A stretch of 13,305 bases of DNA. Source: Paenibacillus_AK sp041641375. Lineage in GTDB: Bacteria > Bacillota > Bacilli > Paenibacillales > YIM-B00363. A program made the position numbers and the translations under genes. The notes under the pieces are model-generated. The model ran no database searches and was not told the origin of the DNA. It saw nothing but the letters and a program-made list of their open reading frames with translations. Position 1 is the stretch's first letter. Every line of letters starts with the position of its first letter. The stretch spans positions 1-13,305 of the forward strand of contig JBEPYM010000092.1 of assembly GCA_041641375.1 (NCBI GenBank), in the 5' to 3' direction. Below, piece by piece: positions 7,196-13,305 of the stretch.

Positions 7196-8262
7196 CACAT
7201 GCGCAATTGCACGATGCCTTGCGCAGGGTTACGGATGCAATGAAAGGCTTGAAGAATGACGAATTTCAAGAGAAATACCCGATAGGCCTGATAGATATCA
7301 ACCTGTGGGAGTGGCCGCAAGGCGTCGGGCTTTATGGGCTTTATCAATATGTGGAGGAGACGGAAGATCCGGCGGCCTTGCAATTTTTGACGGATTGGTA
7401 CGATGCCCGGCTGGCGGAGGGCCTTCCGGAGCGCAATGTGAATACGTGCTCCCCGCTGATCGTACTGATGTCGCTGGCGGAACGGACGGGCAATCCGGAG
7501 TATATACGCGTATGCGACGAGTGGAGCCGCTGGGTGATGGACGGCTTGCTTCGTACCGGGGACGGTGCGATTCAGCATATGATTACTGGCGATCCAAACG
7601 ACGGACAAATATTGATTGACACACTATTCATGACCGTCCTGTTCCTGACGAAAGCAGGCGTGTATTTCAAACGTCCGGCGTATGTCGAGGAAGCGAAAAA
7701 GCAATTCCTCATTCATATTAAATATTTGTACGACAAGCAGTCCGGCCTGTTTTATCACGGCTGGGACTTTAACGGCCGACACAATTACGGTGCGGTTCGC
7801 TGGGGACGAGGCAACGGCTGGTATACGTGCGGTATCGTTGACTTTCTGGATATGGCACCGCTTGAAAGCGGCGTGAAGGAGTATTTGCTGGATACAATGC
7901 GCGCCCAGGTCAGGACGCTGGCGAAGCTTCAGCGCGAGGACGGGATGTGGACGACGATTCTGGATCGGCCGGATTCATATCCGGAAACGTCCTGCACGGC
8001 GGCATTCGGATACGGCATTCTAAAGGCGGTGCGTACGGGGCTGCTGGAAGCGGACTACCTGCCTGCAGGTCTCAAGGCGCTGGAGGCCGTAGTAAACCAG
8101 ATTGGCACTGACGGTGTTGTCAGGAACGTCTCGTACGGTACACCTGTCGGCAATGACGAGCAGTTTTATCTGGATATCCCGATCAGTCCGATGACGTACG
8201 GTCAGGCGCTGACGACCATGATTGTCATGGAAGGGATAAAGCACGCCAAGCAAAGTCATTAG
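7186..8262 (+). CDS. Glycoside hydrolase family 105, unsaturated glycuronyl hydrolase (YteR/YesR-like)
   Basis: This 358-residue enzyme should hydrolyse the terminal 4,5-unsaturated uronic residue from oligosaccharides made by polysaccharide lyases, for example rhamnogalacturonan or ulvan fragments. It has no signal peptide, so it works in the cytoplasm after import. I chose ATG 7186 because AAAGGGG (7169-7175) lies 10 bases upstream; the ATG at 7156 has no such site. It overlaps the preceding gene by 10 bases. The (alpha/alpha)6-barrel motifs are in order: 'WEWPQGVGLYGLY' near residue 43, 'GQILIDTLFM' with D145 (the position matching the catalytic Asp143 of YteR), W206-GRGNG-W212, and 'SYPETSCTAAFGYG' from residue 264. 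The length matches the family (350-380). The exact substrate (rhamnogalacturonan, ulvan or other) cannot be read from the sequence. Confidence 0.92.
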   Translation: MSLTHAQLHDALRRVTDAMKGLKNDEFQEKYPIGLIDINLWEWPQGVGLYGLYQYVEETEDPAALQFLTDWYDARLAEGLPERNVNTCSPLIVLMSLAERTGNPEYIRVCDEWSRWVMDGLLRTGDGAIQHMITGDPNDGQILIDTLFMTVLFLTKAGVYFKRPAYVEEAKKQFLIHIKYLYDKQSGLFYHGWDFNGRHNYGAVRWGRGNGWYTCGIVDFLDMAPLESGVKEYLLDTMRAQVRTLAKLQREDGMWTTILDRPDSYPETSCTAAFGYGILKAVRTGLLEADYLPAGLKALEAVVNQIGTDGVVRNVSYGTPVGNDEQFYLDIPISPMTYGQALTTMIVMEGIKHAKQSH

Positions 8263-8264
8263 CC

Positions 8265-8316
8265 TATTGAGATCCGCCTCTCCGCACGATTGCGGGGCAG
8301 GCGGATTTTCTCAATT
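8265..8316 (+). terminator. Rho-independent terminator of the sugar operon
   Basis: ATCCGCC (8272-8278) pairs with GGCGGAT (8300-8306), and an inner CTCCGCA/TGCGGGG stem closes on a CGAT loop. TTTTCTC follows. The flanking ATTGAGA and TCTCAAT are also complementary, so it might stop transcription from both sides. It begins just after the GH105 stop codon. Confidence 0.9.
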
Positions 8317-8343
8317 GGAAAATAATGCTTTTGTGTATATGAA
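8315..8343 (+). promoter_or_regulatory. Possible promoter of the second regulator gene
   Basis: TTGGAA (8315-8320) and TATGAA (8338-8343) are spaced by 17 bases, each matching 4 of 6 consensus positions. They lie after the terminator and 72 bases before the start codon. The match is weak, but a promoter is expected somewhere in 8317-8400. Confidence 0.3.
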
Positions 8344-8415
8344 AGGGAAGATAAAATGGAATGGAGGATACTCAATCCGATGACGCCTTGATGGTTGTGA
8401 AGGAGGGATCAACAG

Positions 8416-9660
8416 ATGGATGATCTGTCCGTGTCGCCGATTCACGATATGCTATATCGGCTTGCTGTCAGAGGTATTGATTCGAAGCAGGAGCAGGAAC
8501 TGTTGCGACAAGCACGCTTGCACGGGCTGGACGGGAACATGTTCTATATGGTGATACTCGTTCAGCACGCAAAACCTGGTGAAGCCTGGAATTACATAGA
8601 CACGTGGCAAATGCTCTGCAATAGAGTTCCATTGTTCGGTTCAGGGATTGTGTTTCCCGAGAATCGGAGTCGTTTGTTTATTTTAATTCCCTTCCATCAT
8701 ATACCGAAGGATGTGCTTGACCGGGCGGACAAACTCGTTTCCGATACGTGCCAGGCTATGTTGCATCATTGCAGTGATAAACAATCGCCCCCGCTATATA
8801 TATCCATCGGAAATCTTGTGCCAGCACTAAGTCAATTGCAACTATCCTACCAAGCTGCACGGAATCTCCTGGACAGCTACTGCTTTACTCAACCGCCCAA
8901 TGTCGTATTTACCCAACAGGATGTTTTCCGTACCAAAATGCCAAGGGAAGGCCCGTTGCGTTGGAATGAGCATCTGAAGCGATTGAGAAATATGCTGGAT
9001 ATGGGATATTTTACACAGGCTGAGTATTTGATCGAGCTTCTGAATATTCAGGCTGTCGAGGATCGTGCCACTACGGCAGTTTATCTATTTTATTTTCGTA
9101 AGGCGATCCAAGTGGTTGTGAAATACTTGTATTCAAAACCAACAGCTCCCTATGACTATATTGAAGAGTTAAACGATACCTTTGCAACCGTGGAGCAGAA
9201 ATTCAGTCATTCGAAGCTGGCGAGCGACTGGCTGATCGGGATCATTAGACGCTTGGGTGAAGGAAAGACAACCCCCTCCAAAGTGAATCAATATGTCCAA
9301 CAAGCACTCGATATTATCGGGGATGAGTATGGATTTGATCTCAGCCTTCAGGAATTGGCCGCCCGGCTCGATATCAGCTTCAGCTATTTAAGTCGGATAT
9401 TTAAAGAAGAGGTGGGGATGTCTTTCAAGGAGTACCTGACCAGATATAAGCTGGGACAGGCTAAGGAGCTGCTCTCAGCGACGGACTGGCCGATTGAACG
9501 CGTTGCCTCCGAGGTCGGCTACAACTACTATATGCAATTTGCTAGAATGTTCAGGAAGTTCGAAGGTATATCGGCTATGGAGTACCGTACTATGACAAGC
9601 AGTGAATGGAGAATCAGAAAATCAGCAGCAGACGAGTGCAAAAAAAGCGATATCCGATAA
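8416..9660 (+). CDS. AraC-family regulator resembling YesN without its receiver domain
   Basis: This 414-residue DNA-binding regulator probably controls the secreted-protein gene next to it or the sugar operon upstream. ATG 8416 follows AAGGAGGG (8400-8407) by 8 bases. The C-terminal 100 residues carry the AraC double helix-turn-helix: 'LSLQELAARLDISFSYLSRI', 'VGMSFKEYLTRYKLGQAKEL', then 'IERVASEVGYNYYMQFARMF'. The first 270 residues ('FYMVILVQHAKPGEAW', 'RLFILIPFHH', 'LYISIGNLVPALSQLQLSYQAARNLLDSY') resemble the middle, degenerate-GGDEF-like part of YesN-type response regulators. The usual receiver domain with its phosphorylated Asp is absent, and the 150 bases upstream cannot encode one. 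No histidine kinase gene is present. It may be a stand-alone regulator or a truncated response regulator. Base composition is more AT-rich than in the genes before it. Confidence 0.88.
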   Translation: MDDLSVSPIHDMLYRLAVRGIDSKQEQELLRQARLHGLDGNMFYMVILVQHAKPGEAWNYIDTWQMLCNRVPLFGSGIVFPENRSRLFILIPFHHIPKDVLDRADKLVSDTCQAMLHHCSDKQSPPLYISIGNLVPALSQLQLSYQAARNLLDSYCFTQPPNVVFTQQDVFRTKMPREGPLRWNEHLKRLRNMLDMGYFTQAEYLIELLNIQAVEDRATTAVYLFYFRKAIQVVVKYLYSKPTAPYDYIEELNDTFATVEQKFSHSKLASDWLIGIIRRLGEGKTTPSKVNQYVQQALDIIGDEYGFDLSLQELAARLDISFSYLSRIFKEEVGMSFKEYLTRYKLGQAKELLSATDWPIERVASEVGYNYYMQFARMFRKFEGISAMEYRTMTSSEWRIRKSAADECKKSDIR

Positions 9661-9667
9661 AAAACGA

Positions 9668-9681
9668 TGGTTGCGCTTACA
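9668..9681 (-). promoter_or_regulatory. Catabolite-responsive element (cre)-like site before the secreted-protein gene
   Basis: Read on the minus strand, TGTAAGCGCAACCA matches 13 of 14 positions of TGWAARCGYTWNCW. It sits in the 81-base gap between the regulator and the secreted-protein gene and covers the candidate -35 hexamer, so CcpA binding would be expected to block initiation. The match is seen; the function is inferred. Confidence 0.5.
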
Positions 9682-9699
9682 TATTGAGGAGGAGATAAT
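9671..9699 (+). promoter_or_regulatory. Possible promoter of the secreted-protein gene
   Basis: TTGCGC (9671-9676) and GATAAT (9694-9699) are separated by 17 bases. The -10 matches 5 of 6 and the -35 matches 3 of 6. The start point would be near 9706, giving a 35-base leader that holds the AAAGGAGG site of the gene at 9742. Confidence 0.35.
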
Positions 9700-9703
9700 T
9701 CAA

Positions 9704-9709
9704 ATGTAA
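9704..9709 (+). other. Start-stop element (ATG-TAA) with its own ribosome binding site
   Basis: A near-perfect AGGAGGAG (9687-9694) is followed 9 bases later by ATG and immediately by TAA. If the TAA is ignored, the same frame runs to a TGA at 9740-9742 that overlaps the ATG of the secreted-protein gene. This could be a minimal regulatory ORF, a leader peptide broken by a nonsense codon, or a chance purine-rich stretch. Confidence 0.35.
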
Positions 9710-9741
9710 GAAATTTCTGACAAGTCAAAGGAGGAAATGTG

Positions 9742-11214
9742 ATGAAGAAAAGGTTGATTGTGGTGCTGGCGATGTTGTTGTTTATCGCAAGCGTATCGGG
9801 TCCCCCCGGTATGCATGTCACAGTCGAGGCTGCGCCTGCTTATCTCATTCAGGAATCATTTGACAGCATGACAACAGGCAGTTCACCCTCAGGCTGGACC
9901 TTAACGACGAGCGGCGGTTCGGTGACGGTGCAGGAAGTTCCAAGCTCAAGCGATAAAAGCATGAGACTTCAAAAAAGTTCCGGCAGCGCATCAATTACAG
10001 CAAAAAAATCGTTCGCCTCCCAGACGGACAATGTCATTTTTGAAGGGGAGATCATGCTGCCTTCAAAGGCGGACGGGTATCAAATCAAGTTGAGCGGCGG
10101 TTCAACTGAAGCAGTCCGGGTGGGAACCAATGGCGGAAACCTTGCCTACCAGAACAGCTCGGGATCGTATGTGACACTTCAAAGCTATAACGCCAACACG
10201 TGGTACAAGGTGAAAATTGTCGCCGACATTGCGGCGAATCAGGCTGATATTTATATCAATAATTCGCTGCTTGCTATTAACGTTGCATTTAAATCAAGTG
10301 TCACCTCCATTGACAACTTAATATTCAATACTTCAAGCATGAATACCGGCATCCTGTACACGAACAACGTAAAGGTACACGCCGAAGCAGAACTGCTCGT
10401 ATCCGCCGCATCCAACAGCAGCCTGGTTCCATCCTCAGGCGCATCAACAACGATGGCTAGCAATTTGAACGGTGATTCTGGAGGGGCGACGAGTATTCGA
10501 TTCTATCACAATGAGAATCGCCGAACCGGTGAAAATGAGTATCCTCCTGGATGTGCAACGATTTTCTGTAATTACAGCGAATGGCCGCTCATTTTTGAGA
10601 AGCGTGACCGGGATTTAGGACAAACCTTCAAAGTGACCAAAAACTTTACTCTGGAATCAATCTATTTGCGGGTAGGACCGAATGTCCCACATGCCAACAC
10701 TGCAGGGGCGAAAGTAGCCCTTCAAATTTTCGAGGTGACGGGATCCCCTACATTAAACAACAGCGGAACACCGGGATATTTGGGCAGCTTTAACCGCCAG
10801 ACAGCGCCGGAGCTTGACGACTATTTGGAAAATGAAACTTACACGAGCCTGACAGTCGCTGTCGGACATCTCCCCACCAACATCGGTCAGCTTGATTATA
10901 TGAAGTGGAATTTGCGCGGAAACAAGCAAATTATGCTTCAAAAAAATAAAGTATACGCGTTTATGCTCATGTTTGTCGATCGCGATAACGATCAGCAGTT
11001 ATCTTTCTACAACAAATACTACGGCAGCTATAAACCCGATCCGAACAATGTGTATGTCGGACATGGCATTCGTCGGGAGGGAGCTCCGGCCTTGCCGAGC
11101 ACTTTCAGCACCCGGATAGCTCAATCTCCAGGGACATTCGGTTTTCCGGATGTAGATACGTGGCGTGATTTGTATTTCTTGGTCAAGGCGGTACCGGGCA
11201 CTGTGACAAATTAA
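9742..11214 (+). CDS. Secreted protein with LamG-like N-terminal domain and unknown C-terminal domain
   Basis: This 490-residue protein is probably exported and may bind or process the polysaccharide outside the cell; no catalytic motif is recognised. AAAGGAGG (9727-9734) lies 7 bases before ATG 9742; an adjacent GTG at 9739 is less well placed. Residues 1-30 form a signal peptide ('MKKRLIVVLAMLLFIASVSG', likely cleavage after 'VEA'). Residues about 34-215 look like a concanavalin-type/LamG beta-sandwich of the kind attached to Paenibacillus polysaccharide-degrading enzymes ('FDSMTTGSSPSGWTL', 'WYKVKIVADIAANQADIYIN'). A Ser/Ala-rich linker follows. The remaining 250 or so residues are an unrecognised, probably beta-rich domain with two nearby cysteines ('PPGCATIFCNYSEWP') and 'RDLGQTFKVTKNFTLESIYL'. 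It has no cell-wall anchor. It sits 81 bases after the regulator and ends at a terminator. Confidence 0.85.
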   Translation: MKKRLIVVLAMLLFIASVSGPPGMHVTVEAAPAYLIQESFDSMTTGSSPSGWTLTTSGGSVTVQEVPSSSDKSMRLQKSSGSASITAKKSFASQTDNVIFEGEIMLPSKADGYQIKLSGGSTEAVRVGTNGGNLAYQNSSGSYVTLQSYNANTWYKVKIVADIAANQADIYINNSLLAINVAFKSSVTSIDNLIFNTSSMNTGILYTNNVKVHAEAELLVSAASNSSLVPSSGASTTMASNLNGDSGGATSIRFYHNENRRTGENEYPPGCATIFCNYSEWPLIFEKRDRDLGQTFKVTKNFTLESIYLRVGPNVPHANTAGAKVALQIFEVTGSPTLNNSGTPGYLGSFNRQTAPELDDYLENETYTSLTVAVGHLPTNIGQLDYMKWNLRGNKQIMLQKNKVYAFMLMFVDRDNDQQLSFYNKYYGSYKPDPNNVYVGHGIRREGAPALPSTFSTRIAQSPGTFGFPDVDTWRDLYFLVKAVPGTVTN

Positions 11215-11232
11215 CGAACATCGATACACATC

Positions 11233-11271
11233 AAACCTGTCGGGACTAACTCCTGACGGGTTTGTTTTTTT
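11233..11271 (+). terminator. Rho-independent terminator after the secreted-protein gene
   Basis: AAACCTGTC (11233-11241) pairs with GACGGGTTT (11255-11263), with one G-U pair. The loop is 13 bases and partly paired. Seven T follow at 11265-11271. It closes the accessory block before prmA. Confidence 0.92.
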
Positions 11272-11278
11272 GCCTCAT

Positions 11279-11307
11279 TTTTCATCTGCCGGAGAGTGTA
11301 GTACAAT
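11279..11307 (+). promoter_or_regulatory. Probable promoter of prmA
   Basis: TTTTCA (11279-11284, 4 of 6) and TACAAT (11302-11307, 5 of 6) are spaced by 17 bases. The start point would be near 11314, 28 bases before the prmA ATG. A promoter is needed here because a strong terminator lies just upstream. Confidence 0.5.
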
Positions 11308-11341
11308 AGGGGGTATTGACAAAAAGGCGGAGGTGCGTATC

Positions 11342-12340
11342 ATGCGCTGGCATGAGATTACCATATATACGACAGAAGAAGCGACCGAGGCGATCGCCGA
11401 TTATTTGCATCAATTGGGCGCGGGGGGTGTGTCCATCGAGGAGTCGGGCAGCCTGAACCGTGAGCGCGACACGTCGCTTGGGCAGTGGTATGAGCGGGCG
11501 CTTAATGATATCCCGGAGGGCGAAGCCGAGATGAAGGGCTATTTCGCCGAGCCGGAGGATGTGGACGCGCTGCTGGCGGATGTGACTCGATTTGTCGCTT
11601 CGCTGCCTGAGTATGGGCTCGACCCCGGCAAAGGCACTATCTCGATTCGAGAGGTTGACGAAGAGGACTGGGCGAACGGCTGGAAGCAATATTACAAGCC
11701 GCTCCGCATCTCCAGCAGGCTCACGGTAAAGCCGACCTGGGAGGACTATGAGCCGGCGGAGGGCGAGCTGGTCGTCGAGCTTGACCCGGGTATGGCGTTC
11801 GGTACGGGCACCCATCCGACGACGGCGCTCTGCATGCAGGCGCTGGAAGAGGCGATTCGCCCGGGCGACGAGGTGATTGACGTCGGCACCGGCTCGGGCG
11901 TGCTGGCTATCGCCGCGGTGAAGCTGGGAGCGTCCCGTGTGCTTGCGCTGGATCTTGATCCGGTCGCGGTCAGCAGCGCGCAGGAGAACGTTCGATTGAA
12001 CGCGCTTGACGAGCTAATCACCGTTCGAAAATCCGACTTGCTGCAGGCAATCAAGGCAAGCGACAACGAAGACCTGGGTCATGCCGTTCTGCCGGTCAAG
12101 CTGCCGGTGCGGGTCGTCGTCGCCAACATTCTTGCCGAGATTATTCTCACCTTCATCGATGACGTCGCAGAAGCGCTGCAGCCGGACGGCGTATTTGTCG
12201 CCTCCGGCATCATCGAGAGCAAACGTCAGCTGGTCGAGGATGCGCTCCTCCGGCTGCACTTCGACGTCGAATATGTGAAATCCGAGCAGGACTGGGTAGC
12301 GATTATTGCCCGCAAGCGGATGGTGAAAGGAGACGGGTAA
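11342..12340 (+). CDS. prmA: Ribosomal protein L11 methyltransferase
   Basis: PrmA (332 residues) trimethylates lysines and the N-terminus of ribosomal protein L11 using S-adenosylmethionine in the cytoplasm. ATG 11342 follows GGAGGTG (11329-11335) by 6 bases; an upstream in-frame start at 11270 lies inside the terminator T run and is rejected. The N-terminal domain begins 'MRWHEITIYTTEEATEAIAD', which is typical. The linker region has 'DEEDWANGWKQYYKPLRI', a strong PrmA signature, and then 'ELDPGMAFGTGTHPTTALCM'. The SAM-binding motif I is at residues 178-186 (V-I-D-V-G-T-G-S-G). The active-site 'VVANILAEII' has N262. It is followed after 3 bases by the protease gene. The family call is certain. 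Confidence 0.97.
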   Translation: MRWHEITIYTTEEATEAIADYLHQLGAGGVSIEESGSLNRERDTSLGQWYERALNDIPEGEAEMKGYFAEPEDVDALLADVTRFVASLPEYGLDPGKGTISIREVDEEDWANGWKQYYKPLRISSRLTVKPTWEDYEPAEGELVVELDPGMAFGTGTHPTTALCMQALEEAIRPGDEVIDVGTGSGVLAIAAVKLGASRVLALDLDPVAVSSAQENVRLNALDELITVRKSDLLQAIKASDNEDLGHAVLPVKLPVRVVVANILAEIILTFIDDVAEALQPDGVFVASGIIESKRQLVEDALLRLHFDVEYVKSEQDWVAIIARKRMVKGDG

Positions 12341-12343
12341 CCG

Positions 12344-13039
12344 GTGGAGCAGTTTCTCGCGTTTCCTCTGAACGAGCTGCCGTTTCTGTTCATTGCCCTG
12401 CTGATTGGCTTTACCGTGCATGAGTTCGCGCACGCCTGGTTTGCCGACCGGTTCGGCGATCCGACGGCGCGGCAGTTCGGCCGCGTCACCTTGAATCCGG
12501 TTGCGCATATGGATATCCTCGGCACGCTGCTTGTGCTGCTCGCCGGCTTCGGCTGGGCGAAGCCGGTACCCGTCGTACGCTCCATCTTCCGCAATCCGCG
12601 GCTGATGAGCATCGTGGTGTCGGCGGCCGGCCCGCTCAGCAATCTGGTCACCGCCTTCCTTGCCGTGCTGCTCGCCTACGGCTTGACGGCGCTCGGCGCC
12701 TTGGCTCCAGCCACGATGTCGGTGGGGGCGTACAAGGCGGTCGGACTCTTTTTCTTCTATTTGATTTTCATGAATTTGATGCTGTTCGTCTTTAACTTGA
12801 TTCCGCTGCCGCCACTGGACGGGTACCGGATCGTGAAGGATTTGCTCCCGTACCGGACGCAAGCCCGCATGAGCCAATATGAGCAATGGGGGATCTACAT
12901 CTTTTTGCTGCTCGTGTTTATTCCGCCGCTGTCGGCAGTGACAATCCGCCCGGTGCTAAACGCCAGGGTCGATTTGTTCCGGTGGATGGATGGCGTGATG
13001 GCGTCAATTTTTGGCATGCGGATCGATTGGTTTTTGTAA
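12344..13039 (+). CDS. Site-2 protease family (M50) membrane metalloprotease
   Basis: This 231-residue membrane protein belongs to the short M50 group that cleaves membrane-embedded substrates; its targets are unknown. GTG 12344 follows AAAGGAG (12326-12332) by 11 bases, 3 bases after the prmA stop. The zinc motif HEFAH is at residues 26-30, in the first membrane helix ('IALLIGFTVHEFAHAWFADR'). The second conserved motif, N151-LIPLPPLD-G160, supplies the third zinc ligand D159. 'DPTARQFGRVTLNPVAHMD' and 'SAAGPLSNLVTAF' are typical of the family. About five hydrophobic segments are visible. No PDZ domain is present, unlike RseP. The position between prmA and rsmE suggests a shared transcript. 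Confidence 0.95.
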   Translation: MEQFLAFPLNELPFLFIALLIGFTVHEFAHAWFADRFGDPTARQFGRVTLNPVAHMDILGTLLVLLAGFGWAKPVPVVRSIFRNPRLMSIVVSAAGPLSNLVTAFLAVLLAYGLTALGALAPATMSVGAYKAVGLFFFYLIFMNLMLFVFNLIPLPPLDGYRIVKDLLPYRTQARMSQYEQWGIYIFLLLVFIPPLSAVTIRPVLNARVDLFRWMDGVMASIFGMRIDWFL

Positions 13040-13108
13040 GGTGCTTGCTGGAAAACGGTAGATTTTCGACATAAAACGATGTATATTGTATGGTTGGAGG
13101 ACTTGATT

Positions 13109-13305
13109 TTGCAGCGATATTTTGTGAATCCGGAGCAGATCCAGGAGAACGCAGTCCGGCTAACGGGCGAGGATGCGTTCCATGCGATCAAGGTGATGCG
13201 GGCGAGAACGGGCGACCGTTTTGTCGCTTGTGACGGCAGCGGCGGCGCGATGCTCGCGGCGATTACGGACATCCGCAAGGACGAGGTGGTCGCCGAGGTG
13301 CTGAA
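13109..13305 (+). CDS. rsmE: 16S rRNA m3U1498 methyltransferase, N-terminal part (cut by window end)
   Basis: RsmE methylates N3 of U1498 in 16S rRNA using S-adenosylmethionine. Only the first 65 codons lie in the window. I chose TTG 13109 because TTGGAGG (13094-13100) is 8 bases upstream; the in-frame TTG at 13103 is too close to that site. The visible part is the PUA-like RNA-binding domain: 'MQRYFVNPEQIQENAVRLTG' and 'DAFHAIKVMRARTGDRFVAC' (the usual 'HI.KVLR...GD' signature with A for the second position), then 'DGSGGAMLAAITDI'. The SPOUT catalytic domain lies beyond the edge. Position after prmA agrees with the order known in Bacillota. It is 69 bases after the protease gene, with no clear promoter seen. 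Confidence 0.93.
   Translation, partial: MQRYFVNPEQIQENAVRLTGEDAFHAIKVMRARTGDRFVACDGSGGAMLAAITDIRKDEVVAEVL

Noticed and set aside
11270..11341. Upstream start for prmA
   Set aside because: It falls in the T run of the preceding terminator and upstream of the likely promoter; PrmA proteins begin at the MRWHE segment encoded from 11342.
12014..12886. Open frame of 290 codons on the minus strand opposite prmA and the protease gene
   Set aside because: Its translation is a low-complexity mix of Gln, Arg, His and Glu typical of an antisense frame in GC-rich DNA, and both opposing genes are firmly identified.

Overview
The window looks like a chromosomal segment from a Paenibacillus-type member of the Bacillota. 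I infer this from strong AAAGGAGG-type ribosome binding sites, several TTG and GTG starts, rho-independent terminators, a CUT1 sugar importer lacking its own ATPase, and a prmA / site-2 protease / rsmE order. No rRNA, tRNA, CRISPR array, insertion sequence or phage gene was seen. Every supported gene lies on the + strand, and no gene-free stretch exceeds 300 bases.

Layout. (1) 21-389: a conserved-looking 122-residue protein of unknown function, closed by a terminator (411-442). (2) 523-8262: a sugar-utilisation operon. It has a cupin-type AraC regulator with a TTG start, a lipoprotein solute-binding protein, two CUT1 permeases, an 853-residue cytoplasmic protein with no family I can name (probable helical toroid plus beta domains), and a GH105-type unsaturated glycuronyl hydrolase. 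A strong terminator follows. (3) 8416-11214: an AraC regulator that looks like a YesN response regulator without its receiver domain, then a secreted 490-residue protein with a LamG-like N-terminal half and an unrecognised C-terminal half, again closed by a terminator. (4) 11342-13305: housekeeping genes prmA, an M50 site-2 protease, and the start of rsmE, cut by the window edge.

How the genes may work together. The solute-binding protein and permeases should import oligosaccharides, powered by a shared MsmX-type ATPase encoded elsewhere. GH105 enzymes remove the 4,5-unsaturated uronic residue that polysaccharide lyases leave, so the substrate is probably a lyase product of a uronic-acid polysaccharide. 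The 853-residue protein is the least understood member and may be a cytoplasmic lyase or glycosidase working with GH105. The secreted protein may bind the polymer outside the cell. Two near-consensus catabolite-responsive (cre) sites, at 523-536 and 9668-9681, suggest CcpA control of both parts. The block appears to be an accessory insertion in the conserved neighbourhood upstream of prmA-rsmE. A 10-base run of N (6798-6807) interrupts the 853-residue gene.
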